From contig NC_089766.1 in the NCBI RefSeq assembly GCF_040412425.1, positions 51,876,372 to 51,940,371 on the forward strand: a DNA stretch of 64,000 bases, given 5' to 3'. Below, in pieces: positions 1 to 11,216 of this stretch. How positions within the stretch are numbered: position 1 is the stretch's first letter; every line of letters begins with the position of its first letter. A program made the translations under genes and the position numbers. Source of the DNA: Macrobrachium rosenbergii (lineage: Eukaryota > Arthropoda > Malacostraca > Decapoda > Palaemonidae). Below the pieces are notes generated by a model, which had not been told where the DNA came from, searched no databases, and saw nothing but the letters and a program-made list of their open reading frames with translations.

Positions 1-290
1 GCGTTGCACTGTAGGATTTAATTGAGGTTCTTTGCAGCATTCCTTCGGCCCCTAGCTGCAGCCCCTTTCATTCCTTTCACTGTACCTCCACTCATATTCT
101 CTCTCTTCCATCTTATTTTCCACCCTCTTCTAACAGTTATTTCATAGTGCAACTGCGAGGTTTTCCTCCTGTTACACCTTTGTAACCTTACACTCTCAAT
201 TTTCCTTTCAGCTCTGAATAGCCTCATAGGTCCCAGCTCTTGGCCTTCGGCCTGAATTGAATACTCTATTCTGTTCTATTCAATTCAAAG
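1..290 (-). repeat. SINE-like repeat family R1, copy 1 (cut by window edge)
   Basis: Member of a dispersed family found five times here (1-290, 16,420-16,735, 40,840-41,080, 42,366-42,655, 42,948-43,192), always in the same orientation. Shared landmarks are a GCAACTGCGAGGTTTTCCTC core, a CTCATAGGTCCCAGC segment and a tail of alternating CAATTC/TATTC words. The minus strand carries an open frame of about 69 codons in this copy. Because the copies diverge with indels, I read this as an accidental frame in a high-copy repeat, not a gene. Which strand is transcribed is inferred only from that frame. Confidence 0.7.
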
Positions 291-1540
291 CCCAAAATAC
301 CAGTAGGTCCGGAAGTTCAATCTGCAATTTCTCAAACGTTGTGAACGCCAAAGGACCAAGGACATAAAGACGTAAGAAGGAAACTGATCTATAAAAGAAG
401 AACTGAGAGATGATCTCCAGTTCTGGTTTGAAAGAAAAACTTATCAAGATACAAAATGAGAGTTTGAGGCGAAGATGGTAACCGTATGAAAATATGATCT
501 TTAGTCAGAAATGTTTGAGGAGGTAAAATTTTACCAATCAATAACTGAAAGGGGATCAACTGGAAAATTAAACAGGATGTCTTTTAGCATCTCTTTGAAT
601 GGAAGGAGAATGATTTTTCTGCAGCACTTGAATGAGTTTGATTTATTAAAACAGGAAAATGATTTTCTGAAGATGGATGAGAAGGGAAAAGATCCACTCC
701 CTGTCCAAATCAAAATGGTTTTTAAGGAGTATAAAGTTCTTAACAACAAAATCTTTGTTGAAAAAAACCTCACTTGAAATGGAGGATTTTTGAGTAACAT
801 TTTGGAAGACCAGAAGTCATTTGAAATTTTGTTGTTTGTCCAAAGATTTTAGCTGAAAGCTAGTCACAGATGTTTTTAGATGATCTTCATTTCAGACTAA
901 TGGCCATGACAGAAAGTATCCTTGGTTGATCCTATGGAAAGAAAGATAAAACAAATTTAATCTTATTTGAAAAATTAAAATCTTTTAAATTCTTGAATCT
1001 TTTTTAATATATATATATTTTAAAGTTTTGAGCATTAGGGACAAATTATCCTTGTCTAAATAGACATTAAAAATCCCCATAAACAAAACTAAAAATAGGC
1101 AAATTTACAACAATGAAAGAAAAGGAAAACAATTTTTCCAGTAACATTGAAGAATGTGTTGAACAATGAGCAGAATGAAGTCATAGAGAAGATTCTGAAG
1201 ATGGTGAGAAGTGGAACGAGAATGGTTTGAGGAGGTAAAATCTCCCTCACTTGAAAGGGGAAAGAATCTTTCCAGACTGTTTTTTGTATTTGAGAAATGC
1301 TGAAAGCCTAAAGGGAAAAGATAAAACAAAACCGACTTTTTCTGTATAAAGTTTTTGATTCGTTTGTCAGTGAAAAAGAAACAAAATCAAATTTACACAA
1401 TATTAGGAAACAATTTTTCCAGTAACATTCTTCACAAGTTCAGTCTAGACTTTGTTGTGTAAGACAGACCACAGTTCTCATCCTTCCGGTTGATCCTATG
1501 GAAAGAAAAGGTACAAAAATTATATGAGTGAAAGGAATTA
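291..1540. other. non-coding stretch of copy A
   Basis: No recognisable gene. Short open frames on both strands lack known motifs. The matching part of copy B (16,740-17,430) is only about 0.65 kb. In copy A the words TTTGAGGAGGTAAAAT and GAAGATGG recur at about 514 and 1,230, suggesting an internal partial duplication or a badly resolved consensus. The CTTCCGGTTGATCCTATGG segment near 1,483 is shared with copy B. Confidence 0.5.
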
Positions 1541-1543
1541 AAC

Positions 1544-1720
<177 letters not shown>

Positions 1721-1724
1721 GATT

Positions 1725-3330
1725 ATAATGCTGAAGTTGATTATCTTGAATGCCTCTAGTAATTCTATGTTCTTCCTATTACCCCCTATGGTTCTGACTG
1801 ATTTGTTAAATTGGGCAGCAATATGGCCTCCCAAAAATACATAAAGATGGGATTTTTATCACACCCTATAATATCTAGCAAGGTCTCTTTCATGTGTAAA
1901 TTATCAAAATGGCTTGCAGACCTATTATCACCCTTCCTAGGAACCTTCTCACCCTCCCACATCAAACATTCAGAGGATTTTATAAAAAAAATTTAGCAGT
2001 TGAAACATCCCCTCAAATAACATCAAATTGCTCAGCCTAGACGTCGAGTCATTATTTACCAGTCCCAATCCGCGACGTGTTGGCTTTTCTAAAGAGGAAG
2101 TTACAGCCATGTGAAGACCGTTTTCCTCTTGGCATAGATAAAACTCTAAAACTAATCAATCTCTGTGTAACTAACAACGTGAATTTTTACAAACAAAAAT
2201 TTGGCTGTAGCATTGACGGTCCTCTATCCCCCCCTCCAGCTAACCTGTACAAGGAATATTTCGAAACGGAAATTTTGTCGCCTATGAAACCCCGCAATAT
2301 GATCTGGCTTAGATACGTAGATGATATTTTTACTTTGTGGGACAATAGCTGGGGAGATGTCAGTAAATTTTTTAATAGACCAAATTCGCTGGTTCCGACC
2401 ATAGAATTCAAAACAGGGTGGGAAAAGGACGGAAAATTGCCATTCTTAGATGTACTGATCATAAGAGAATGGAACATATAGCTTTCACAGTATATAGGAA
2501 ACTCACCTTCGTGTTTCTTACATTCATTTCCTTAGCTACCACGTCGTCTCCGTAAAGATCATGGTATACGGTGCAACCTATTCCTCAGTGGACTTAGAAT
2601 ATGTTCAAATGGATACCTAGATAAACAATTCGACGCGATCCGCCAACACCTAATGCAACTGCTCTATCCACCACACTTTATCGAGAAGGCTGTTAACAAA
2701 GCGAATGAAATATACTACAGAGCTCCAAGTCACAACAGGGAAACAGATTTTAACGACAAAATAAAAATTCCGTACGATGAAAACATCCAAAAAGCTACAG
2801 AACATCTCAGGTCTAATAACCCTTTTATTTTCCATTATCCCTAATCCATCGGGAGCTCGCTCATTAACGTACGCTTAAATAAAAAAGAGGAAGAAGCAGG
2901 AGTTTACAAGATTCCGTGCAGCAATTGTAATGAGATTTACGTTGGGGAGACAGTAGGGCCACCTCACAAAGAATAATAGAGCGCAAAAGATCAGTGTGAT
3001 ATTCTTCAGAGAGTTTGGGGATTTTCCTACATATTAGGGATAAAGCCCATACCATAAACTGAAGTGGGGCAGAGCTGGTCTTCAAAAGTAGTTGTCCGTA
3101 CAAAAGGAAGAAGCTGGAATCTGCTATGATCAGTCAAACCAACAATATGAACCTGTCAGGGGGACATTGGAAATCGGATGACATTGACAGGTTAATCCTC
3201 GGGCCTCTTCTTAAGAAGGTGTTTTAGAAAATACGACCACCAGACGCATCGCCAGACGGGAGCTAACGAAGCCAAAAATCACAAGGGAAAACCTTCCTGG
3301 GTCAATGGCCACCTGCATGCCAACGAGACT
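1725..3330 (+). mobile_element. Penelope-like element, copy A: broken RT plus GIY-YIG endonuclease
   Basis: Remnant of a Penelope-like retroelement whose single protein carries a reverse transcriptase and a GIY-YIG endonuclease. The RT begins near 1,820 with the family hallmark LPKIHKDG. It continues with a LLSLDVESLF-type motif near 2,030, a GPLSP motif near 2,220 and the catalytic WLRYVDDIF at about 2,308-2,336, then a PFLDV motif near 2,440. Near 2,900 a second frame gives GVYKIPC and IYVGET, the GIY-YIG core. At least three frame changes and stops separate these blocks, so it is a pseudogene. A (TA)n array follows directly. Copy B at 17,590-19,325 is nearly identical. Confidence 0.9.
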
Positions 3331-3472
3331 TACTGCCACACCTACATGTGTTCTGTATATATACCCTTGTAACTATCATCTGTCCATATTTTACCAGTGA
3401 ACAGGGGCACAGAAGGAAGTGCTCGAAATATGTGGTCGAAACGTTCATACAGTGTTTTATGGGCCTTTTTAT

Positions 3473-3627
<155 letters not shown>

Positions 3628-3629
3628 TA

Positions 3630-4633
3630 GGAGTCATCTTCAGAAGCTGCGTTACCAGCTATCATATTCCTTCCAGAAACGGTATCTTCATCCTCTGAAT
3701 AATAATAATGATAATAATAATAATAACAATAATAATAATAATATAATAATAATAATTTCCTATAGGTGCTTCAGACTTGCCGAATAAACCATCACTTTCT
3801 CTGGACCCTATTTTTTCAGCTAAATCACCAAGCTCAGCCACCCGTTTTCATTGTACAAACTCTGCCAAGCACGAATTCCTACTTTCCCAGAAAAATTCTT
3901 TTTTCCTTGCACTCTTGTCCTTGCACTCTTGTTCATTCCTATACTGGCAACTTCTTTACTTCTGCAGAAACAGTCACTCTTTGTCACTGGCATTTTCATA
4001 CGAAGGACGAAACATGAATCAAATTTGAAGTTTGAGAGAAAACTTTCTTCAATCAACAGACAGCATTAAATCATTGCTTTGAAGGGATAATATACACAGG
4101 CGCACACACATGTATAGAAAACAACTCTTCCTGTAATGTACCTAGCTTGCATTGCTCCTTAAAATATTTGATTATGCCACATTAACTTCCTTGTATAAAG
4201 AACCTATTTCCATATTTGTTAGTTAACTCAGCCTCGATGAGGACTTACCAGGCCTTATAGTGATTCATTTGACTCTCATACCATACCTTTTAAGAAATCT
4301 GTTGCTAGTTCAGTTAAATGAAGGAGTAAATCTTTCACTAACATCCCTTTTTATCTAGTCTTGAGACCAGTTTAAGCAAGAGATCTCTCTGTTGTTTGAA
4401 TGTCCTCATTGTACATTTCATCTCTCTTAAGGAAAAAGGGGTTTTCCTATTTGTTTCTGAGTTACAAGTAAAAATCATTTTAACTTTAAGAAGTAAACGA
4501 AAAAATTGAGAGAACATATTTTCTTGTATCTTCAGATGGTAAATTGTAATACAATTGTGGTATTACTACATATAAGAATTTGGTATTATACATTTTTATT
4601 ATCTTCTCGCCAAAGACATTAAAGGTGACATAC
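3630..4633. other. unrecognised stretch with (AAT)n, downstream side of Gly-rich gene
   Basis: Contains an (AAT)n array at about 3,701-3,757. On the minus strand there are short open stretches, for example around 3,820-4,056, with several Cys residues but no family I recognise, and they differ by indels from copy B (19,755-19,949). The rest, to 4,633, is AT-rich. It may be intron or 3' flank of the glycine-rich gene, because exon 2 ends at 4,634 with a good donor. Confidence 0.4.
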
Positions 4634-5186
4634 CTTTCATTGAAGTACATCAGCGTCCTCTTAGGGCCCAGCCCTCCCATAGGTGCACCACCTGGTGGGG
4701 GTCCCACCCACCACCACTGCCTCCTGGGCGTCCTGCACTACCAGTGCCTCCAGCACCGCCTTGGCGTCCTTGGCCAAAAGCACCACCTCCTGCACCTCCA
4801 GGACCTCCTTGGCTTCCACCAAATCCTCCTGGTCCGCCACCTGGGAACTGGCCACCTCCTGGGAACTGACCACCTCCTGGGAACTGACCACCTCCTTGGG
4901 ACTGACCACCTCCTGGGAACTGACCACCTCCTTGGGACTGACCACCTCCTGGGAACTGACCACCTCCTGGGAACTGACCACCTCCTTGGGACTGACCACC
5001 TGGGAATTGACCACCTCCTGGGAACTGACCACCTCCTGGGAACTGACCACCTCCTGGGAATTGACCACCTCCTGGGAACTGACCTCCTGGGAATCCACTA
5101 CCTCCTGGGAACTGACCATTTCCTGGGAATCCACCGCCTCCTGTTGAGCCTTGTTGACGACGAACTCTCAATTTCATCGTTTCTCC
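4634..5186 (-). CDS. Gly-rich secreted protein, exon 2, copy A (frame broken)
   Basis: Exon of a glycine-rich secreted protein, read on the minus strand. It begins after a CACTACAG acceptor (AG at 5,187-5,188), in phase 0 with the exon 1 donor at 7,250. It starts with a basic segment (LRVRRQQ), then about 13 repeats of GGGQFPGG-type units with some QSQGG variants, then a GGPGG/GGAGG tail. It can end at an AG|GTATGT donor at 4,632-4,633. Such proteins in crustaceans include antimicrobial peptides with a Gly-rich front and a Cys-rich back, but no Cys domain is visible in this exon, so that role is inference. Relative to copy B there is one extra base near 4,710 in the SGGG tail that shifts the frame. 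Confidence 0.7.
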
Positions 5187-5889
5187 CTGTAGTGTGAGGC
5201 CAGTGAGTATTGAATGATAACAATCATATAAATTTGATGACCAAAATCTGTTCCAGTGGATTATAAATCTTGATAACAGTTTAGAAGACACAAGAGAAAT
5301 CCAAAGTTCTGTGAGCTTAATTTTCACTAATATTTAAAGTTGTATATTTAGTATGTTACGGTTTTACAGAGGAAGGGATCAGGTAATCCACTCAGTTGGC
5401 TATTGGCATAGGATTATTGAAGGTCAGTTTATGATTATATAGACACTAAAACCACAATAAATGGAAAGAAGAAGAAGAAGAAGAAGAAGAAGAAGAAGAA
5501 GAACTGTTCTGCAACCAAATAATCTTTCTTGCTTTCTTCCGTATGGCAACGTTGCAAAAGCAGAGCGTCAACTAGAATGTAAAACTGAGCCTGGGCTCTA
5601 TTGTCTCTGCTACTCCTGTCTTCATTGGTTAGTTGCACTGACAAAAGTTGGGTTAGCCCAAAGGAAATGTACAAAAACTAAGCAATTTCTGCTATCAGTG
5701 GGTGGCTTCAGAGCAAAAAACAAGAAATTGTCACGCTCACTTTCTTACTTTAACTGCCTGATCGTGGATGCAATCCCTGTACAGAAAACTTACACTACAT
5801 TAGCCAGTTCATACACCTACATGGAAGTCTCATCAGCAATAGCAAGTCAGATCCCCAACACACACACACACACACACACTGCGTCCTCC

Positions 5890-6310
5890 ATTCACCTCTG
5901 TCTTGCATACACTCTTATTGTTCCTGGAGATTAAGGCCCTTTCTTTCCGATGTTTCTCCGATACCACCTATCCAGTGCTTTGTAGATCTTCTCTCCTCCA
6001 ATTTCCTATTATCCCTCATTATTTCCACATGACTGAACCACCACGCAAACAATGCACGCTTTCCTCTGTTGCCATTTTACCATATCTGTATACTCCCATA
6101 TTTCCCACCCGTCAAATTCGTCTTGTGTTCTGTACACAACACAGAAAGTCTTTACCTTCCTTGCCTCAGCGCTTCTTTAATGCCGCCATTAACCTTTATA
6201 TTTACTCTCAAATACTTATATGAATCTGCACCTCTCCTTCACAATCCATATCAACATTCAATGCTCCATTTTCTTGGCTCCCATTCTCCCACAAAATTAT
6301 TTATGCCTCG
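5890..6310 (-). mobile_element. LINE C-terminal fragment (minus), copy A
   Basis: The minus strand encodes fragments like YRYGKMATEES and KHWIGGIGET. They resemble the C-terminal 'GHV-R-RW-D-L' region of many non-LTR retrotransposon proteins. The frame is broken. Copy B at 21,785-22,200 preserves a 64-codon open piece (21,811-22,005). Assigned by motif resemblance only. Confidence 0.5.
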
Positions 6311-6319
6311 AAGAAATTT

Positions 6320-6720
6320 CTTAATTCATGCGCTCTGTACGACCAAATGGAAAAGAATCTTTTCAGTGTCCAGAAAGGAGATGTTGATTCATACAAGTGT
6401 TTGAGAGTAAATATCGAGGATAAGGCGACACTGAAGAAGAGGCTATTCACAGGATTTACAAGGCAAGGAAGGTAGCAGGGTGTGCAAAAGATCAGCCAGA
6501 GACTTTAACTGTAGTATCATAGAACACAAGAAGAAGAATCTGAAGGGTGAGAAATATGGAAGCAAATCGACATGGTAAATGGTAACATGAATGAAAGAGT
6601 GAATGAGTTTTCTGGAGTGGTTCGGTCATGTTGAGAAAATGGGGATGGTAGGAAGTTTAAGATGATGGAGGAAAGCCTGCAATCCCAGATGGAAAATCAG
6701 ATTGCTACAAGCCCCAAGGG
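6320..6720 (+). mobile_element. LINE-like fragment (plus), copy A
   Basis: The plus strand has broken frames (YKCLRVNIEDKATLKK-like near 6,390, and a GHVEK-like word near 6,625) resembling the same C-terminal LINE region as the neighbouring minus-strand piece. The two fragments therefore face each other. Copy B equivalent is at 22,240-22,640. Confidence 0.4.
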
Positions 6721-6839
6721 CTCCAACAGGGAAAGCAGTCCACTGAGAGAAAAGAGAAGAGACAGAAATAAAGCATAGCTATATGGGAGATGGTAAAGAA
6801 AAATAAAACATGAACTATGAAATGCGACCGACGCAAGCC

Positions 6840-7030
6840 TAACAAAAAAAAAAAAAAAAAAAAATTTTGGACAATGTTTGAAAAACCATAATTCTGACAA
6901 CTTAACTACATGACTAGGAAGATCATCCCATATTTTGGTCATAGCTGGGACAAGACTTGCAGAAATCTGTGCCATACTGAACATTACAAAATAAAAGGCG
7001 AAACTACTAAAATTGACAGATGGATGCAAG
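6840..7030 (-). mobile_element. LINE 3' coding end (minus), copy A
   Basis: The minus strand reads ASLVPAMTKIWDDLPSHVV. This matches the short 'P-x-T-x-x-W-x-x-LP' segment near the C-terminus of jockey/RTE-type LINE proteins. It runs into a poly-A tract (poly-T on the protein strand) at about 6,842-6,863. Copy B equivalent is at 22,745-22,932. Confidence 0.5.
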
Positions 7031-7250
7031 GTATGGTCTGGGAAGAACTAAATGCAAAGCATTGGAAATGTTCAATTATGACATACGCTATCACAATAAA
7101 TTCATAAAAACAAGAGTATTTCAAGGAAGTATTTTTAATTGTGAGAAAGGATTACTCGGAAAGGATACTTGAAAAAAGAATGACTTTAGCTAAACCTGCA
7201 AAGTGCTCAGAGTCCCAACAACAGCGTCTACTGCCTTTCAAGGGACTTAC

Positions 7251-7307
7251 CTTTGCCTCAGGGGCAATGAGGCCGACGAGGAGCCCGAAGACCACCAGAA
7301 CCTTCAT
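7251..7307 (-). CDS. Gly-rich secreted protein, exon 1 (signal peptide), copy A
   Basis: Encodes MKVLVVFGLLVGLIAPEAK, a typical short signal peptide with a hydrophobic core, ending at donor AAG|GTAAGT (GT at 7,249-7,250) in phase 0. An in-frame ATG lies 11 codons upstream (7,338-7,340). I prefer the inner ATG because the hydrophobic segment follows it at once and the TATA box at 7,368-7,375 would place transcription start almost on the outer ATG. Exon 2 is at 4,634-5,186. The product is predicted to be secreted. Copy B (23,159-23,216) is identical except for the last codon. Confidence 0.75.
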
Positions 7308-7367
7308 GGTTCTCCCGATGGAGACTTCTGAGGAAGCCATTGCTGCAAGTTGGCACATCCAGGCCTC

Positions 7368-7375
7368 TTTATATA
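7368..7375 (-). promoter_or_regulatory. TATA box of Gly-rich gene, copy A
   Basis: TATATAAA on the minus strand, 61-68 bases before the preferred ATG, followed by a GC-rich leader. The same string is kept in copy B. This is a core promoter for a signal-peptide exon, a common arrangement for short secreted immune or cuticle proteins. Confidence 0.65.
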
Positions 7376-7722
7376 CGGCGAAGGTAGTTCTGCTCCACAA
7401 ATCAAGGACAAATCAGTCATCGATTTTTTTTTTAATTCCTTTCAGGGGCGCGAGATTTATGTGTTTGGAAAGAAATTTAGTGGAACGATCAGTAACGTTT
7501 AGCTTCACTGGCCTCTGCCACGTCAGGATGACAACAGGTTCTTCAGTCGAACGGAGAAGAAGTCGATATATTTCTTAGCCATCTGGATAACTGACGACCA
7601 TATAGGACGGATATTAGATGGACGTTAGTTTTACTCGCATCGTTGTGCACTTGACGAATATTCCTGTGTGTTAGTGATGTATCTCAACAAGAATTTTGAA
7701 ATTCTATTTGTGAATAGCCAAA

Positions 7723-8446
7723 GGGGCCGTTCAAAAATTACGTAACACTTTTTTGTTGGTAATTTTTTGACCTTCCCTCCGCCCCCTTGTCACGCCTCAT
7801 AACTCAAGTCCAGACCCCCTGGAAAATTATGTAACATCAGCTAGTACCCCCCCCTTGAATTAGTATGTTACCCTTTTTTTAATGCAATAATATATTAAAG
7901 TCTAGCCTAATACCTGGAAATGATTGACATTAGGTTTTCTGAATACTTTTATGTTATGATATTAAAGAATCACAGATAAATTTGAAATGATAACGTTATA
8001 TTATGCCAAGTTTAGAAGAGGAATCATTTGTTATATTTTTCTAAGTCATGTTCATGCATAAAGTAGAGAATGTCGGAGCTCAGAAAAGGGATGGGTTTGT
8101 GATAATATTCTATGTCATGTAATGCATATAGTAGAAAATGTTTGAAGTACAAACAAGGGTTGAGTTTGTGATATTTTTCAAACATATAGTTATGCAAAAA
8201 AAAAAAAAAAAATTAAGTACCATATTCTCAATATTACTAAAATATAATAAAAGTCTATTGCAGAAACTTTACTCTCTCTCCTTTGTCCTTCTACATTCAC
8301 ATCTTTTCAAAAGACACAAAGGAAAAAAATCTGAAAATGTTATATAATTTATAGCAGCACCCCCTCGCCCCACTGCCACGCTCATAACACGTCACCATAC
8401 CCCACCCCCTCCCCCGTAAGGCGTTATGTAATTTTTGAACGGCCCC
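7723..8446. mobile_element. MITE-like element with GGGGCCGTTC terminal inverted repeats, copy A
   Basis: The left end GGGGCCGTTCAAAAATTACG and right end (reverse complement GGGGCCGTTCAAAAATTACA) form an imperfect terminal inverted repeat of about 26 bp around a 724-bp AT-rich interior with no coding potential. C-rich blocks lie just inside both ends. The flanks are A-rich (AAA left; AGA here and AAA in copy B right), so a 3-bp duplication is possible but not proven. It is a non-autonomous DNA transposon by structure; the superfamily is not determined. Confidence 0.75.
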
Positions 8447-8880
8447 AGATATGTATATACTGTTTCTTGTTGGCACGCATGTGTGACTACTGTTTCAGTA
8501 CTAAAATATATATGTAAATATTCTTTCTGAATAATCGTAGCCTATATGGCTGAGTACTGCTTCTGAATAATCATACTTGCAAATACTGTTTCTCAGTATT
8601 CATGTATGAAAAATTGATGTATCCGATTAATGATTCATATGAATGCTGTTTTATGAATGAACATACATGTGCGAATGCTATTTCTAGTAAGCCCTTTCTT
8701 GCGTTTATATAGGATGAGAGAATAACCTGTGTTCAGGAATGCATTTAATTCTTTTGTGTTCAAATCTCTCTCCGTAATTAATTTCATGAGGACTCTTCAA
8801 ACTTTAGGTTGACAGTTCGGTATTACACTATTACTATGTCGTACTCAGTGAAATTATATTCTTATTATTATTTTTTTTTT
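8447..8880. other. non-coding AT-rich stretch, copy A
   Basis: No gene recognised. Several loosely repeated words (CTGAATAATC, TACTGTTTCT) suggest an old degenerate tandem repeat. It ends in a T-rich and TTTA-repeat block that is probably the tail of the adjacent minus-strand LINE. Confidence 0.4.
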
Positions 8881-8884
8881 TTAA

Positions 8885-9480
8885 TTATTTATTTATTTAT
8901 TTAATTTTTTTTTTTTTTTTGGTCTGTCACAGTCATCCTATTCAACTGGGTGGCTTATACAGTAGTGTGGGGTTCCGGGTTGCATCCTGCCTCCTTAGGA
9001 GTCCATCACTTTTCTCACTATGTGCGCTGTTTCTAGTAGCACACTCTTCTGCATGAGACCCGGAGCTACTTCGACGTCTAGTTTTTCCAGATTCCTTCTC
9101 AGGGATCTTTGGATCGTGCCTAGTGTTCCTATGATTATGGATACAATCTCCACTGGCATATCCCAGATCCTTCTCACTGCGATTTCCAGGTCTTGATACT
9201 TATCAGATTTTTCTCTTTCTTTCTCATCTACTCTGGTGTCCCATGGTATTGCGACATCGAAGAGTGATACTTTGTTCTTGTTCTGGATTTTGTCAGTCGG
9301 CGTCACGTCCGGTCTATTGGCACGTATTACCCCCTCTGTTCTGATACCATAGTCCCAGAGGATCTTTGCTTGGTCGTTTTCTATCACTCCCTCAGGTTGG
9401 TGTTCGTACCACTTATTACTGCAAGCTAGCTGGTGTTTCTTGCACAGGCTCCAGTGGAGGGCTTTTGCTACTGAATCATA
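8885..9480 (-). mobile_element. LINE C-terminal reading frame with RPD..DVA motif, copy A
   Basis: The minus-strand frame (stop near 8,995, open to about 9,480) reads WYEHQPEGVIEND, KILWDYGIRT, RPDVTPTDK, SLFDVAIPWDTR, EKEREKSDKYQDLEI, IIGTLGTI. This is the conserved tail of a LINE-type reverse transcriptase protein. The RPD followed by D-V-A about 15 residues later recalls the PD-x(n)-D motif of restriction-like endonucleases of early-branching LINEs (inference). A stop and an A-rich/TAAA tail lie at 8,868-8,995. The 5' part is missing: a different LINE/SINE tail adjoins it at 9,487. Confidence 0.75.
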
Positions 9481-9484
9481 CCTC

Positions 9485-9486
<2 letters not shown>

Positions 9487-9551
<65 letters not shown>

Positions 9552-9625
9552 AAGATGAACCCTATTCACATGGAACAAGCCCACCAAAGGTGCTTGACTT
9601 GGAATTCAAGCTTCCAAAGAATATG
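9487..9625 (-). mobile_element. LINE/SINE 3' tail with (AAT)n, copy A
   Basis: On the minus strand ATTCTTTGGAAGCTTGAATT leads through CTTGTTCCATGTGAATAGG to an (AAT)n tail (9,487-9,548). The same 3' segment ends the LINE at 53,280-53,402 and the tRNA-headed SINE at 47,204-47,509, so this is a 5'-truncated insertion of that family into the end of another LINE frame. Confidence 0.75.
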
Positions 9626-10494
9626 GTGTCCATTCGAAGTAACAGAAAGTAACAGGAAACACAGAAAGGAGATCAGTTATTAGAAAAAACAAATAAATAA
9701 ATAAAAATTGTAAGTAAATTTCAAAATACAAGGGACATTGTATTAGGGCAGAACTTTTGAAGTTCCAGTTGCACAACAAACCTCTTGGTTTGCTCATATT
9801 ATTCTGCTGACACCATTGAACGATCCACAGTTGGATACACATATGTATATTTGTAAGTATAACAACAGGAGCTCTCGCATGTCTTTCAATATTCCTCTTC
9901 TTTAAACCATAAAAAACAAAAATACCGCATAGTGTTCCGTATTTGACAAACGCCTTTAGTACTAATGCCTTTTGAATCAGCGCTTGCTATCCATTCAGAG
10001 CACTGTAGCCACATCCTTGCCCACATATCCACATCAACCCCTTAATTTCAAAGTAAAGCTGGTTGCTCCCAGAGAAAAATCACTTATGTTGATGGATTCT
10101 TCCTTGATTTCAACATTGTCGTATTGCAAACAAGTTGCAAAACATTGCAACTTTGCGAGCATTCATTATTAGAATTCCAATAAACGTCATTCCCTCGTGT
10201 TAGAAGGAAAGACCAATTCAAAGCCATGCATCCAAATTCTAATGAGGAACCAGGATATCTCGCTAAGGCTTCTGATGCGTCTTAATTTCTCTAAATTGCT
10301 TTTGCATACACATATTCCTCTTCTTTGATTTGTTTACTCACCAGTTTGGTTTTAATCTATATTACACTATTCTTTCTTATTTTCCTCTGTTTTGCTGTAA
10401 ATGGACATCATATCCTTTGCAAATTTGCTTAGCAGGTGACTGGATTTTTGGTCTGACCCATAAAAATGACTGGTCGTGTTGAATGTTGGTATTA

Positions 10495-10495
<1 letters not shown>
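9626..10495. other. non-coding stretch, copy A
   Basis: AT-rich, no gene recognised. Short open frames on both strands carry no motif and shift relative to copy B (25,511-26,366). Confidence 0.5.

Positions 10496-10548
<53 letters not shown>
10496..10548. repeat. (AAT)n microsatellite
   Basis: About 50 bp of AAT units. The copy B equivalent is at 26,367-26,417. Confidence 0.95.
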
Positions 10549-10550
<2 letters not shown>

Positions 10551-10841
10551 GAGACCGCTCCTTACTTTGGCAGAATGCCTTAATGGAACCATGGTTAACC
10601 GGAGTGGACACATCTGCTCAGACATGAGTGTAACACAGCCATTCACCCTCCGGGAAGTGGTCATTTAGGCTGAACTGGCCATCAAACACTGAGACTTATC
10701 AGGGTAGAAATTGAAATGGGGATCTGTCCCGTTTATAATTGGTGTTTGCCGAGATGTTTTGTTGGGAAATATTCATTTATCATTTACTTTCCTTTTCTGT
10801 GCTTTTAGCATTTATTTCTATATTTACAATGTTTTTAAACT

Positions 10842-10900
10842 TGTTGTTTGTTAGCTTTATAGAATATACCATGTTATTTGGTAAAATTAGGTTTGATTTT
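10842..10900. other. unoccupied target site of the LTR element (copy A)
   Basis: TTGTTTGTTAGCTTTATAGA here is continuous. In copy B the same words are split by the LTR retroelement: TTGTTTGTTAACTT before 26,735 and GCTTTACAGAATATA after 36,915. This supplies the pre-insertion sequence and a 4-bp target duplication, GCTT, one copy of which now reads ACTT. Confidence 0.75.
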
Positions 10901-10930
10901 CATACCATAGATAAAATAGGTGCAGGTATG

Positions 10931-11180
10931 TATGAATATGCTATACGGTATAAGAGTGAGAAATACTGTACAAAGAGAGAGAGAGCAAGGGCATATATTC
11001 TGCAAAATTAATTTTGAAGTGAAATAAAAGAAAACTACACATTTAACTAGCTAACTTTTCCCCACCACCCCAGAGGTAGCTAGCATGGCGCGTTTTTTAT
11101 TTTTATACTGCAGTTCCCTATAGGCCTAGTCTGCAGTGATTATATATATATATATACCTATATATAATATATAAATATAC

Positions 11181-11216
<36 letters not shown>

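Larger units (their letters stand above)
5187..7250 (-). other. intron 1 of Gly-rich gene, copy A
   Basis: Bounded on the minus strand by donor GTAAGTCC (from 7,250) and an acceptor ending ACTACAG (5,187-5,188). It is 2,064 bp long and contains a (GAA)n run at about 5,467-5,502, a (CA)n run at 5,862-5,880 and three LINE fragments. The intron assignment follows from matching phase and from conservation of both splice sites in copy B. Confidence 0.6.

Noticed and set aside
18..227. 69-codon minus-strand frame as a gene
   Set aside because: Lies wholly within the dispersed R1 repeat and is broken by indels in its other copies.
4580..5197. Plus-strand and alternative-frame ORFs (HLLGTD, TTSWEL, SSQEVV repeats)
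   Set aside because: Shadow frames of the minus-strand GGGQFPGG exon, which has the splice sites and signal exon in phase.
7723..8446. Palindromic regulatory region of the Gly-rich gene
   Set aside because: Located upstream of the promoter but explained by transposon-like terminal inverted repeats.
9440..9683. Frames rich in poly-Tyr, poly-Ile or poly-Asn
   Set aside because: Translations of (AAT)n/(ATT)n tails of LINE and SINE copies.
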